A model generated the notes under the pieces. It saw only the letters and a list, made by a program, of their open reading frames with translations, ran no database searches and was not told the origin of the DNA. 64,000 bases of DNA. Source: Coffea arabica. Lineage: Eukaryota > Streptophyta > Magnoliopsida > Gentianales > Rubiaceae. Positions 49,002 through 62,864 of this stretch are shown one piece after another (within the stretch, counting starts at the first letter, position 1; each line of letters starts with the position of its first letter). The DNA is taken from contig NC_092310.1 in the NCBI RefSeq assembly GCF_036785885.1, positions 992,001 to 1,056,000 on the forward strand, written 5' to 3'. A program made the position numbers and the translations under genes.

Positions 49002-52000
49002 ATGCTCAAACTGTGGCTTGGTATAATTATATTGTTCATCACCTGTCCCTCCATTGCAGCAGGTAATTTGATTCACTTGTACTTTTTGAGTTTTTCTTTT
49101 CTTCAAAAATGGATTTAGCTTCTTTATCTTGGCAAGTCATGTGTGCACCCTTTTTATATAAGACTGCATTTCTGAAAACTGTGGTGCCAAAAGGCCACTT
49201 GTGTCTTTAGCTTGCCTTTGCATCATCTTTTATTGTCCCTTTTTCTTTTGTCGGAGGTGTGATAATGGCTTTGTTATTGGACTACATATAACTGCATAGA
49301 GTAAATAAAACATGGTAAACATGGCAATCATGTTTTATGTTTCCCTTGTATGGAAAAAATGGACACTGTATTCAACTTATCATGTAAATGATGTAATAAA
49401 TCAAACAAATTGTCAGTAAAGGTTTGTGAATTTTATCTACCTGATGCCTCTATATGTGTTTTTAATCAAATTGCACCTTCTATAATTTATGTTACTGCTA
49501 TTAGTATGGCAGTCTTCTCAGTTGTGCAAGAGTTAATTTTTGGTTCTTATGGGTTTATTACTTACTAATTTTTTGTTCATCTTCCCATAATAATTTGTTA
49601 AGATGATAGAGGTTAATATATTTTGGCTGCATTTCTGTATGTCAAAATATTAGTCAAATGCGTCAAGAATTGGAGAATTGTTTTGTATTTGGTTTGAGAT
49701 TCATGCGTATGTTGTTAATTTGGAAAACCTTAGTCCTTATTGACCAGTCACTGTATTTTCTTACAATTGCAGTTTTAAATCATCTTTAAATTTATTTTTA
49801 ATTCTTTTGGATATATGCTTGAGGGAATGGAAAACCTGTCCTCTAAAATTCTTGAAAGAACCGTCAATCCAGTGCAACCCAAAGCAAATTTTCCAAACAG
49901 TTGCACTTGTCTGATACTGGAGGTATTTATAGGTAGTATGCCTTGTTACCTATTTTTGTAGATGAGGTTTTTAATTTAACACATTAAGTCTATAGTTGCT
50001 ACCTAAAAAAGGCTTGCAATAATTCTCTTAATGGTCCAATATTTTGAGTTTGTTAGATCTGCAGATGACCATTAAGGTGATTTTATTGTTGCCAAACTGA
50101 GGATGTTGAAATGGATAAGATTATAAAGCTATGAATATAACTTGGATTTAAAACAAATGTTCAAATATATTTTGATTTATGAAGAAAACAAACCTGCGAG
50201 TGAGGATTCATATGGCCAATCTCATGTTCTGTTGGCTAGAAATTTGCGATGTTATCAGCCACTATTATATGCATTCCTGCAAGAGCATGAATTTCTGTTG
50301 ATATATGACCAGAAGCTATAGAAGTTTCTCCATATTTATGCTCGGATTTTGTAAAATGGTGCCTTCTTATTGGCTAGCTGGTTAAATGGCATTTTATGTA
50401 GCCTCTTCTGAAACCTGCTTGGTCAGTGTTTATACGTTGTTTTTGTTCCTTATTAAGGATGCTAGAATTTTCAACTTATACTTCTCTTATCAAGAAAGTA
50501 TCCAAATTTGCTTTGTTTTGACTAGTGCATTAACTTGGCTTTATGGCTGCCATATATACCGGAATACTTATTTAAGCTGTTGAGAATACAATGGATTGCA
50601 GTACTAACAGACACCTTGGCATCTGTTAGGGACAAAGATTTATTAGTCTAGCATTTAGTCCAAGACTTGTTATGCTTTCTTCTTACTGAACATTTATCAA
50701 ACTCTTGAGCTTGTAGGAGCATTTGTTGGTTTTAACATTGGCACCGACCTTTCAAACCTACCATCAGCAACTAATGTGGTTGCCATCTTAAAAGCCCATC
50801 AAATAACTCATGTCCGCTTGTTTGATGCTGATGCTCACATGTTGACTGCTCTCGCGGATACTGGTATTGAGGTCATGGTTAGCGTCACAAACGAGGAGAT
50901 TCTGGGGATTGGTCAATCTCCATCTGTGGCAGCAGCCTGGGTGAATAAGAATGTTGCTGCTTTCGTTCCCTCAACCAATATTACAGCTATTGCTGTGGGC
51001 AGTGAGGTTCTAACTACCATTCCTAATGCTGCCCGTATTTTAGTTCCTTCCATGAATTATCTTCAGAAAGCTTTGGTTGCTTCTAACTTAAATGATCAGA
51101 TTAAAGTTTCAACCCCACAATCAATGGATGTAATCCCTAGGCCCTTTCCTCCATCAACTGCAGCATTCAATTCCACATGGAACTCCACAATTTTTCAGAT
51201 GCTTCAGTTTTTGAAAAATACTAATTCCTATTACATGTTGAATGCCTATCCTTATTATGGATATGTTAATAGCAACGGCATCTTTCCAATTGATTATGCT
51301 CTTTTCCGACCACTTTCCTCAGTTAAAGAAATTGTTGATCCAAATACCCTTTTGCATTACGACAGCATGTTTGATGCTATGGTGGATGCTACCTATAACT
51401 CCATTGCAGCATTCAATATCTCAGGCATCCCAGTTGTTGTGACAGAAACTGGCTGGCCATGGCTTGGTGGTGCCAACGAACAAGATGCCACGGTAGGAAA
51501 CGCTGAAACTTTTAATAATAACTTAATCCGGCGTGTATCAAATGATTCTGGTCCTCCTAGTCAGCCAGACATTCCCATAAACACTTACATCTATGAATTG
51601 TTCAATGAGGACAAAAGGCCAGGGCCTATTTCAGAGAGGAACTGGGGAATCTTTTTTCCCAATGGAAGCACGGTATATCCAATTAGTTTAAGTAGTTCAG
51701 TTAATGTCAGTACAAATTCTTCAGGTGTATTTTGCATAGCTAAACAAGATGCTGATTCCAAGAAGCTGCAAAATGGACTTAATTATGCTTGTGGACAAGG
51801 CCAGGCTAACTGCTCAGCCCTTCAGACAGGGCAGCCTTGTTATTTCCCTGATACTTTGCAAAGTCATGCTTCTTATGCCTATAATGATTATTATCAGAAA
51901 ATGCACACCTTTGGTGGAACCTGTGACTTTGATGGTACAGCAACAACTACAAGTCAAGATCCAAGTAAGCTTCTCTATCCTTCTATCGCCATCATGCCTG

Positions 52001-53124
52001 AATAAGTCGTCTTTGCCTTGTCTACATCTCATGCATGCACTTATTCATTTACATGGATTTGTAGATGAAGGTAGTGTAGATGAAGGCAAATGTATCTTGT
52101 TTTCTGTTTCTTTAATTTATGTTTTGATTTTAAAAATAAGGAATTGGTGATACAACATACTTGGAGGAACTGCAAAAGTAGGTTGCACTGAATTTTGAAA
52201 ATAGGACCTCTGCTTTGAGTTGGCTGTGAAACCTTTTCATTTGGAAGTCAAGAAGTTCTGTACTTGTTATTGCCTATTAAGGACTGACGTGTAAGACAAT
52301 TTGGCTTTGATAATACGTTAGAGCATATTAGAGTAATAGGGAAAACGAGCACTATCTGTGGAGCAAATTTTGTAGTGAAATTTGGGGCATGTGAATTTGG
52401 TTTGTACTGAAATTTGGGGCATGTGAATTTGGTTTGTAGTGAAAATTGGGGCATTTGAATTTGGTTTGGACGGTAATCAGCAAATCATGATTCTGAAGCA
52501 CTATTTCTGTGGTGAATATCAGTGTAGAGAATTGTTGTGTTGCCAAATATCACAATGGCAAAATGCAAATGTTACCCTCGGCATTTTGAATAAAGACGGT
52601 AGAAGTTGATTATCGTCCTCTTGCTGCCCCCTTCTTCCTCTCTCCTGTCATCTTCTTAGCAAATTTTGATTTCTTTTAAAGCATCTTTCCATCACATGAA
52701 TAATTCCAAGGTTGTGCAAGTATTTTCGGGTAACCATTGGTTACTCTTTGCTACATGTCACTAACAAATATGCTGTTGTGTTCTTTGGCAGGCTATGGAT
52801 CCTGTAAATTTACTGGAAGGTGAGAAACTATGAACAACTTCAACAGAGATAATTTTTATTTCTTTGATGTTAAAGGAAAAGACCGGGTAGAGTTCTTTGC
52901 TTTAATCCAACTCATGCTTCCAAACAATTATAGCTAACACTTTGTCATATTTATGTTGAAACAGTTCAAGTACAAGTGGTAGTGGCCTATTTCCGCCTCC
53001 GGCATTGGGACCTGTAGGTCCATCATCACAAGGCTCAAGCATTCGAGCGTTCAGTTTTGGCTTTCTGTTGGTTGTATTTTTGTCTGTGGTCATGGCTGAT
53101 GTTAATATTTCCACGAGTTTGTAG
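49002..53124 (+). CDS. GH17 glucan endo-1,3-beta-glucosidase with X8 domain, GPI-anchored
   Basis: Hydrolyses beta-1,3-glucan (callose) at the outer face of the plasma membrane or cell wall. Four coding exons: 49002..49062, 50717..51964, 52792..52819 and 52965..53124; phases fit and give 498 aa. The signal peptide MLKLWLGIIILFITCPSIAA ends at the first splice site; an upstream in-frame ATG at 48987 would add five residues. GH17 fold: acid/base E117 in AVGSEVL, nucleophile E264 in VTETGWPW, then YELFNEDKRPGP and RNWGIF. The X8/CBM43 domain (about 357-445) has the six-cysteine pattern from GVFCIA to YGSCKF, its end carried by the tiny 28 nt exon. A Ser/Pro/Gly linker and a hydrophobic tail (about 474-498) indicate a GPI anchor. 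Several NXS/T sites suggest glycosylation. Confidence 0.95.
52369..52468 (+). repeat. 32 bp tandem repeat in a GH17 intron
   Basis: Three copies of TTTGTAGTGAAATTTGGGGC-type units (52369, 52401, 52433) lie in the intron before the 28 nt exon. Copies differ by one to three bases. Confidence 0.85.
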
Positions 53125-53453
53125 CATCATCAAGCACAGAAATTGTACTTAGGTGACAATGCAAGGGAAAATTTATCAATTTTTGAGTGTGTAGATGATT
53201 GACATATTCTTTATTTTGCACCATCAAATTGTTTCTCCCATGTTAAGTGATTCAGTTATACTACAAACCAAGAGTGAAGGGTCTTGGATGGGTGGTCTTT
53301 GATGCCTCTGTCGTCGCTTGTCTGCTCGCACAGTGCAAGGTACAGTTTGACGTTATTAACATAACAAGCAAGCATGAGGATAAATTTGGAACCACAAATT
53401 TGTTATTACTGCAGAATCTGCTGTTCATGACATGAGACAGATGTTATGATTAT

Positions 53454-53933
53454 GGGAAAAAACAAAAAAAAATTCCTTGTAGTATAACTATCTTACAAAA
53501 AAGTTCTTACGGTTTTAAATCCTACGTATCGGTATCTCACAATTTAAAGTATTGATGTGAACTGGGTGTGGTTCTTTTGAAAAATAGTTTTTTAAGGTAA
53601 AATTTAACTTAAATTACCTATTTTGCCTCTCATGTCTTAATAAAGCAACTATAATTCCTTTTCAATTTTGTTTCAAACTTGCAAAAATCGACGATTTTTG
53701 TTTATATTATTAGTGAATGAAACTAATAAATCAAAAACTGTTTGTTTCAAGCTATTTTTTGCTTGTATTTTTAGGGTATTTCTATCATTTTACTCAAAAT
53801 CGTTTGTTTTAATGATTTATGTCAATGTTTCAAATTATTTCAAACCATGAGGCACCGACACGTATGATTTGAAACCACAAAAAATTTTTTTGTAAGATAG
53901 TTATACCATATGAAGCTTTTTTGTTTTTTACCC
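53454..53933. mobile_element. MULE-type MITE with long terminal inverted repeats, 480 bp
   Basis: The left end GGGAAAAAACAAAAAA and the right end read inward GGGTAAAAAACAAAAAA start inverted repeats of about 90 bp that share GTATAACTATCTTACAAAAAA and a CGTATCGGT / CGTGTCGGT block. The flanks TATGATTAT (53445..53453) and TGTGATTAT (53934..53942) match 8 of 9, as expected for a Mutator-type 9 bp duplication. It sits about 330 bp downstream of the GH17 stop codon. The open frame at 53668-53850 has no transposase feature. Confidence 0.85.
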
Positions 53934-53942
53934 TGTGATTAT

Positions 53943-54618
53943 TGATCAGGTAAACGGATAACTGCTTTTCTGCTCCTCTTGGAGATGATTTCACAAATGT
54001 GCAGAAACAAAATTAAAATGGATCTTACTTGTCCTCAAACAACAAAATAGGGGTCTCATTTGGGTAGAAATCGCAGCATACGCTTCAGGATTTAGGCACA
54101 ACAAAAGGATTAGCTCCAATGCATCAAAACATGCATTGTGTGAAATGCTCGAAGATACATTTAACAATTTTCAACTTGAAGGCCTGATTTGAGTACATCA
54201 AAATGTTCCATATGCCATGTATTTCATGTATCTCCTACATTTTGCCCTTGATTCTCATTCTTCAAAATGTCATTTTGTCTTCCCTTTGTTGGGAAGAAAC
54301 CATCGTCTAACAATTTACATTTTGATATGCAACAATACAAAAGAGATTATGCAGCTGAATTCCAAAACCTCATGAATCAACACATTGATATGGCGCTACA
54401 TCTGAATTACGAGTCTTATTAACATGAGCTTGCTTCAGCTTGAAGAACCTGGATCACAATGAAAAAAAAAAAAGTCAACTAAATTGTCTGTAGAACTTAA
54501 TGTGCTTGACTGCTTCTCAATGAGAATCCTAAAAGCTAAGATAGGAGATTACCTGTAATGTGAAGTTAGATATGAGCTACACAATTAAGCCATTGAATCA
54601 CATTCCTAGATGAGAATG
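53943..54618. other. short interval between convergent genes
   Basis: Separates the GH17 gene (plus) from the saccharopine-dehydrogenase-like gene (minus), which are convergent. It contains the latter's 3' UTR. Confidence 0.5.
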
Positions 54619-57600
54619 TCATACATATATTCCCAATCCAATCTCCTTAGGATCTGTTTCTATCATCCATGGTGCCCTGTTGAGGAGAAAATCTTTTTCT
54701 GTTCAAATGTGGCAATTAAAATTGAGGATAAAAAACAGTCGTTTCATGGCAGATGCTTACTTGTTCATTATAAAATTCAATGTTCCTTGTGAAGCCCGCT
54801 TGAGAAGAATTTCCCTAGCCTCAACAGCAATACCCTGAGGCTACACACCAGACTAAAATTTTATATGGTATAACTACATCTACTGTATTTTTGAATTTGA
54901 AAAGAATGATGTATACATGTACCTCTTCCGGAAACCAAACACCAGGTTGTGTGCTTCCTTCAAGAACTGCAAGAACAAATGCTGCTGTTGCATTTCCAAC
55001 TGATCTGAAAGATGTCTCATTAAGTTAGATAACATCAAATGCATACTCCAGTCAAATGTCTAAAAGAAACTTCCTGTTTCAAGGTCAATTTTTAAAACTC
55101 ATTAGAACACCTATTCAAGTGAATTCATTGGAATCTATTTGTCCAACTCAAGAAGGGCACAAAATGTACCGCAAAAATGGGAAAGAGACATTGAAGCAAC
55201 AGATATACAACCTGAAGAAAACATTTAAAGGTTCATCCATGCACTTCATTATATTCCATAAGGTCAAAATACCCAACCCACAATGGTCCCGGAACGAATT
55301 CAGCATTTTCATAGGAAGCTTTCCTCGGACAACAAGCAATGCTTTGTGCTGAAAATAGATGTTTCTCATTCAAAGACTTAACATTATAACAGTTGTCATT
55401 AGCTTGATTTCATATTCTGTTTGTGCCTGCTAGATTGTCTTGAAATTTCTATTACACACCACAAGACCCGTGGTGGCCATTGTCCCTTATTGCCTCTGCT
55501 GTAACTCCAACAGAAGTGTGAATTCTAGCAAAAAAGCTTTAGAGCTAGATGTATCATGATATGTGGTGAACCATAACAAAGATACATAGTTCTTAGCATG
55601 TGTCATCTATACAAATATGAAATTCTCTTCCGTTTACAAAATTAAAGTCTAACATTCAGGTTTCATCGACTAAAGATGCATGCAGGTACTCTTCACTCAA
55701 TTAAGCCAAAATTTCCTCTTATAGGGTGAGCGGGTTACCCAAATAAGCAGCATGAAAAGAGTGATGAAAAACTTACTTAGAAAGCTGTCTATGACTGAAT
55801 ATCGCTATTCTATTGTATCCATCAGAACCTTCCAGATCAACCTGTTAAAATTAGAATAATGACCACATAACATAAATGGATCAAGCAAAGAAGTTCTATG
55901 TACAAGTCTGTGTAACATATGGATTTCAGATTATTATAGGTAATCGGAAAAGATTTATATCACCCGCATTGAAACTCTCTCTCCAGCAAATTTATCTACT
56001 GCTCGTACTAGTGGTTCAAACGCTTGCACCAGTTGTTGAACTTTGCTTCTGTCTCTTAAAAATTCCTGCATATTTTGGCAGGATCATGCAAGGACAGTAG
56101 AAAGAGCTAAAGTTACTAGCATCATTGACTCATTATGTTCTTGGACAACAGAAGCTTGTCTAGCTTCATTGCTGCCTGCCATACGGTACAAACACCAGCG
56201 ACATGCAGTGCATACTCATATTACCCTATCAATTTACTTCTCACTATTTCTATCCCTTTCACGTGAGGAAGACAAAAAATGGACCAGGGCATGCGGTAGT
56301 CTTTTCCAGTCAATCAGAAAAGTATGAATGAGCAAAGCACACTGATAAACTGAGTGTAATTATTTCAATTTGAGGAATTTTATGGTATAAATCAAATTGA
56401 ATGGAAAAGACAATAGCTTGTGCCTAAGTTTACAAAACATTAAGCTGATAAATGATAAGAGAAGAGATGATGTTAAACAGGAGAAAGACCTACTCTGAAG
56501 CAATGAAGCAGTTAGCATACAAGCCCTCACTCTAAACTAAAAGCAATTGTCAACTGTACTTTGTGGCTAATTCTATGCAAAAGTTTAACTTTCTAATCAA
56601 GATGAATAAATTAATAAGTTGCATACAGCAGGTAGCAGATTTGTCATGGCTAACATTCCCCAGTTCCAGAAGAATGGTGCAGTTCCAAACCGAGCACTGA
56701 CAGTTGGTACTCCAAGGATCTCATAAGCACTACGCACCTCTGGCAAATTTCTGAAGAATAAGAAAGCATAGAAGAAAATGAAAAATATAATCCAGTAGAA
56801 CAACATCCAAAGAAGACGATTTTTTTCTATACTGTGTCAAGCAGCCCATGAGAATGCCTCTTCCACATTCGCAATCCAGAAGCCATCAACACCAAGTTAA
56901 TATCATTTTTATTAAAGTTTTTTTCATAAAAATTACTTCAAAATTGGCCTAGCAAAATAGTTCAGTCAAATATGATCACAAGCACATGATGCAGGGGATG
57001 TCTTTGCAAATCACCGAAGTTACAGTCCCAAGAAGTTTCTTTCAAAGTAAAAACTACATTTCTGCCAAAAGTACTCATCAACACATGACAACATTTTCCA
57101 GAAATCAGGAACTATGTGTAGTAAGAAAGAGATCTGACAAACAAGCTGTTAGTCAAACTAATTTAGAAATTCTATTCCAATACAAGGAATGTTGGTTGCA
57201 ATTTCAGATGCAAATTGTAAAGAAATTTGGACAAGTTATCTAAAAGTACACAGCTCTTCATGTAACGCAAGATCCAATTTGAAAAAAAAAAGATTCCAAA
57301 GAAGCTCTTAGAGGATGAGTTCTAGAATCTGCCACCAGGCTCGTCCTACTAACTATCTCTTCAACAGGGAGGAATAGCTAACACCCCTATGTTAAATGGA
57401 CAGAGGATATAAATTGAAGCTATTATAAGTAGATCAAATGGTAGGCAATGTACATCCATCGAAGAACTTTCATATGTAGTAGTTACACAAGTTTTTAATA
57501 AACAAAAGACGAAGAACAACATTCAGTTGCAAGGTTACAAAAGTAGCTTACAGTCATTATGTTAAGTGTCAGTGAAGAAGTTCCTAAGTTAAGAACTTAC

Positions 57601-60600
57601 AAAAGAAAAACATCCCTCTTCCCGATCCCCATTCCAAAGTCAATGTTGAGCATTCCACTGTAGGGCTTTAAGTTGATTTTTTTCCCTGAATGTATAATCA
57701 AATAATTTAGTCAAATGCACGGTAACATTTGATTAACCAAAGAAATAGGAGAAAGCCATAATGCACTTTAAACTCAGACCTTTGTTATATGCAACTACCT
57801 CTTCTCCAAGAAGTAAAAAGCTAGTAGACAATATTGTTGGGCCAGCACCACCAGAACCAGCTGTGTAGTAGTAAAATCTACAAAAAGTATGGTAATCTAT
57901 ATTTATTAGTTCTTTACAAAAGTTAATCTATATTTATTAGTTCTTTACAGTTGTGACAATCATAGGGTTATTAGTTGAACACATTAATAAAATAAGACTG
58001 ATCAAATTCGAGCACATTGGAGGATAACTATTGAATCTGGATTTCTTACTTAATGCATGAATGATATGTAACTGGATCAGATTCGAGACCATTTTATACC
58101 ATCAACTCTTGGCACTTGGAGCAGATGCAAGCTTACTTTAGGCTCAAATGTGGAATTAGAATAGAAAATCCATGCATTAGATGGTAAGGTAAGAGGCCTA
58201 AGGACACCATGAGATATCAGATATCACATGTTTGACAAAACTTTCAAATGGCAACATTTTCCAGGTTTAAAAACAGCTTAGAAACTCTAAGATCTAAAGT
58301 GAATAACAAATAGTAGAGACCAAAAATAAAAGTGGTAATCCATGATTAGAGCATACTTAGAAGCTGTTGAAGGATGAAACCAAAAAATAAATAAATAAAT
58401 AAATAAATAAAGTTGCAAATGGCAGCATAGGAAAAAATGGGATTGTAAAAGATATACTGTGATGAAGAAAGTGGAATACTAGAAGAGGTTTAACTGTAAG
58501 AGAAGCACCTATTCGTTATATCTTAAGTTTTTGAAATTTAGATAAGCCTGTTTGAAATCACATCCTTCAGACCAAAGAAACACCAAAGAGACAACTTTGA
58601 CATCTAACAAGGACACCAAATTACCTTAACCTCTCTGGTTTTACTTCGCTTTCACTTTTGGCCACACGAACAAGTTCTGCTGCCATAACTGCCCAGCGAT
58701 GGTACAGAAAATCGAGTTTTAATATATAGAGAAACATTAACAGTCAAGACAAAATATGTTGCTTTTCTAGAATGATAATCAGGATTTGTTCGTTAAGAAA
58801 ACATAAGGTTCTGCACGTTTAAAACATGTGGGAGTACAACTTTACAAGGAGGATCTATGACCTAAAATGAACAAACAGAAAGAGAAGTTTTTCCAAATAT
58901 AGGGCTGGAAGCATGGAAGAATCAATGGCCATTTTGTAAGGAGTACTAAGATATACAACACAGCAAGTTATCCGTAAATAAGAGCACCTATTGGTGATCT
59001 CAGATTAGAAAAGTTTGAGTTTTGAAATGAAGAAATAGAGCTCCAGCTATCAAGAAATTTTCATATAGAAAACAAAGACATAAAGCATTGCTCATGTAGT
59101 GTCTGCTTAGCAAGATATTGCTTTCTGCAATCCAATTTCTGTTTTTGGCTCTCTCAGTATATGAAGCAGGCCTTAGAATTCATAGGAAGTTCAGAAGAAA
59201 CTTAATAGCACCATTACTAACTCCTGGATAGATTCCACCAGTTGTTATGGCAGGAATGCCTGCAGTCACAGCTTCATCCATATAAGCTTTGGCACGGTAT
59301 GCATAGCTTGTATCGTCACATACATCAATATATGCTGTCTGAGGATGAATAAACTAGTAAGCAGTGATTACATGCATTCATCAGAATAACTCAGCATTAT
59401 CATATCTTTAGACTTGTGGGACCTAGAGTATTAGAAAAAACAGCATTCCAGAACTTATAAACATGTTGATTACCTTTCTCTCACCTTGGTCCGAATGGCA
59501 GCTTCCAGGACAGTGCACTTCTGAGCCTGTTGAAATGGCCCTGCGGTATGAAGAACAAGGTCCACATCTGATTTGTACCCAGTACAAGTCAGGATTAGTA
59601 CACTGAATTGATATAGTTAGCAGCTCTCAAGAATATTATGCAGTTCCCTACATTGCACTTTCTGCTGTTGCTTTGTAATGATAAAGGATATAGAAAACTT
59701 CCATGGACTTGTTATACTGAAAACAAAGGGGAAGGTGAAAGAGAAATATCTTTATTAATTAGTGTTAGAAGGACATAGAGTTGCTTGTGTCTCCAAAATT
59801 GGCAGAAAATAAGTACCCATATTCAGGTTCATAATCAACATGAATTTTTTTTTCAAAATTGGCTATATTAACTAACACCACTTGCTCTCATACAAAGTAC
59901 AAGTTGCATGATCTTGGCTTCGAATATGGGTACCTGGAAGCCAGCTGCAGTCATTAAAATCATTGTAAACACTATTAAATGATATGGATGTGATTCAACT
60001 CAGAGCTTTTGTATGAGAAAATTGATTAGTGAATCAGAAGCTAGTATATTTCATTCCTTCTGGCTCTCTTGGAATAAAGAGAAGCCTCTTGTGATAGTGG
60101 CTGACTGAGTACGTTTTAAGCACTGAATAAAACCCACAACTTCAAAAACTTGAGCTGCAGACTTCTTTAATCACATTAGCACAAAATTTTCAACGTATAT
60201 ACCAAAATTGGCCTACTAGTGAGAAGAAATTCCAAGAAAAACAGGAACCCGATATGCATCAACTCGGCAAAATAACACATGCCCAACAAGTTATAAGCAA
60301 ATCCCAGTCAAATGCGCTGAAACAACAGGAACCAAATTTGTAAATGCTATTGCAGACAGACAATGAACTACTGTAACAATAAAAGAAAATACGCGTGAAT
60401 ATCCATCCCAAAAAGAAATCATCTTGCACAAATATAAGCAAATCAGAGAAAGGAGTCAAACAAAATACCAGCTAAAGCTGCTTCCAATGATTTAGAGTCA
60501 TCAATATTGACTGCAGTGAATTCTGAGTCGTCTCCTAATTTATCCACCATGGCAGCACCTCTTTCCCTGTAATATTGCACGAAGTATCCAAGAACACATG

Positions 60601-60931
60601 ATTTTGGAGTAGTGAAAGGGATATGCTCGAATTAAAAACAATGGATGAATACTTTCTGAGCAGTAGTTATTCAATGAGATTACCTATTTCGACCAGCAAT
60701 GATTATCTGCAATTCAGGCGAGAGTTTAGAGAGAGCAATGGCGGTGGAGCCACCAACTCTTCCGGTGCCTCCCAATATCAAGACTCTGGAATTCTTCTTC
60801 TTCTTCTCAACCTTTTCCTCTGGAAGTTGAACTGTCGTACTACTGTTGCTGCTGCTGCTCTGCTGGGCAACTGCCATTGCTAAACAACCACCTCTGCTGT
60901 TGATGTTCAATTGCACGCAAAGGGCACTCAT
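54619..60931 (-). CDS. saccharopine dehydrogenase-like oxidoreductase
   Basis: A Rossmann-fold protein of the saccharopine dehydrogenase NADP-binding family, like Arabidopsis At1g50450; its substrate is unknown and it is not the bifunctional lysine-degrading LKR/SDH. Thirteen exons join in frame to 435 aa: 60684..60931, 60469..60566, 59485..59567, 59212..59338, 58625..58688, 57780..57877, 57601..57685, 56627..56750, 55964..56065, 55777..55841, 54923..55004, 54761..54834 and 54619..54676. The first 45 residues are Ser/Gln/Lys-rich and could be a plastid or mitochondrial transit peptide. The dinucleotide loop GGTGRVGG is at 54-61, with AGRNR at the end of the second strand. Later landmarks are VLHTAGPFQQA, TTGGIYPGVSNVMA, YTAGSGGAGPTIL, ARFGTAPFFWNWGM and the C-terminal KEIGLGIYV. 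The gene is intact. Confidence 0.93.
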
Positions 60932-61428
60932 TTCTCTCTCACACAGTCACACACTGACACATACAGCACACACAGATGATGCAGTTTAGCTCCTTTCAGG
61001 AAAGCCTTTCCTTTCCTTTCTTGGAAGGTTTAAATGGAACTCTCCATCTTCTTCTATCCCCTGTTCTGGTTCTATCTGGTTTAACGTTGGTTATGACGTG
61101 GGACTACACTGGACTTAGAAATTGTGGACAATGGAGGTTCAATATTTGGGATCCGCCCCCTCTCCTCTTGATTTCTGTCATGTTTTGTCCAATTGGATAT
61201 AATTCTTGCAACATCCATCCATCAAGTTTTGTTCAATTAATATATAATTCTTACAAAATTTTAGTATGACTCGTACAATCTTGGTGTCATTGTGAAATTT
61301 ATCATTTGATAAACTATAAGTTAAAGTTCACGATTATACCATAATTGTATCAATTTGCTTCAAATATTGTAAAAATTATGTTAGAATTGGACAGAGCTCA
61401 ATTGGAGAAACCTTGTTTGAAATTACTA
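60932..61428 (-). promoter_or_regulatory. upstream region of the saccharopine-dehydrogenase-like gene
   Basis: Contains a CA-rich leader just above the start codon (60935-60975). No distinct promoter element can be named. Confidence 0.35.
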
Positions 61429-62050
61429 CCCCCTTCGTCCCACTTTCATAGTCATGTTTTCCTTTTTCGTCTGTTCCAAATTATAGTCCACTTTTCAATT
61501 GAAGAATGTAGTTGTTTTTCAATTTTTCTAAAATACCTTTATTCAATATAAGTTGTTATTACTATTAACTACCTTATTTAATATAGATTGTTAGTATTAA
61601 ATATAACTTACCCCATTTAATGCATTTAGATTTTCCAAAAGCCAACTTTATTTAATGCAAGGGTATTTTAGAAAAATTGCAATCTAAATTTGTTTTTCTA
61701 ACAAAATTAATTACTTCTTTCTGAAAACTGTGTGAAAAAAAAACTAGAACTATCAAAATGGGACAGAGGGAGTATCTTTTAATTGTTCTAAAATACCCTT
61801 ATTCAATGTAGGTTGTTATTAGTATAAACTACCCTATTTAATGTAGATTGTTTCTTGACCATCAATTCAAGTTCCCATAAACCATCAATTCAAGCTTTGA
61901 TAAATAATTAATATAAAGTTGTACTTTATTTAATGTAAGGATATTTTAGAAAAATAGTAACCTAAATTTATTTTTCCAATAAAGTTAACTACTTTTTTTT
62001 TTAAATTATGTAAAAAAAAAACTAGTACTATCAAAATGGGACAGAGGGAG
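61429..62050. mobile_element. Stowaway MITE with a duplicated right part
   Basis: The left end CCCCCTTCGTCCCACTTT follows TA, and the first right end GGGACAGAGGGAG (ending 61772) precedes TA. This is the Stowaway (Tc1/mariner) pattern with TA target. A second, diverged right part follows to 62050 and again ends CAAAATGGGACAGAGGGAG before TA. Both right parts share TAGAAAAAT and AAACTAG.ACTATCAAAATG. The second part has no left end of its own. Confidence 0.85.
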
Positions 62051-62860
62051 TATTTAACTTATAGGCTTGTCTATTACAGTCTAGAGTTCTTGTCATAGAG
62101 TAAAGATTGGATTTTTTTTTTTAGGTCAAAAGCCATTTTTGTACGTATAAGTGAAGTGATAATTACAATAGTAATAATTACATAATGTGGCAACTGCTAA
62201 TTCATTGCAAGTCAGGGAAGTGATGTTTATACCTAACATCATTAACCAGTAAATTGGAAAACTTTGCTAAACCATGAATACAAAAGGTGGCATCTCCACA
62301 TAATAAAGATGAATGATTAACACAAAAATATTCTACTCAAAAGTTTGATATCATCTATTACTATATTTAGGTGGGAGAACGCATTGCATCCAAGATTAAT
62401 TATGTCAATTGGCACCTTATAATCCGAATGAATTAGCATTAATATTGGATCTTGTGGCAGCATATGTGGTTGGGTTTTATGCAGTTTCCATGCAGTTGGG
62501 GTATCAATGGAATATATATATAGGACACAATTATGTTATATTGTTGCTTCAAATAGGAAGGTCGTGTGTTTTGCTCACCCAATATTATAAGAAATACAAT
62601 ACTCACATGGAACTCAACCAACAAAATCATACTAACCCCAAAGTCCCTTTAAATCAGGTAGAGTTTGAAATCCACTGATTTTCTTTATGCCCTAAAACTA
62701 AGCTAAAAGAACTTAAAACTTCTTTTTGAGCTCCACATCTTTGAGAATTCATCCCAAACAAAGCGAACCCGATACAAGGCCAGTAGCCTGATGTTAGCTT
62801 TGATGGCATAAGCTTTCTATGTTTGCTCAGATAGATATATATATATATATATATTATATT
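62051..62860. other. intergenic DNA
   Basis: AT-rich, no gene recognised. It ends in an (AT)n run near 62829-62850. Confidence 0.4.
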
Positions 62861-62864
62861 TATT

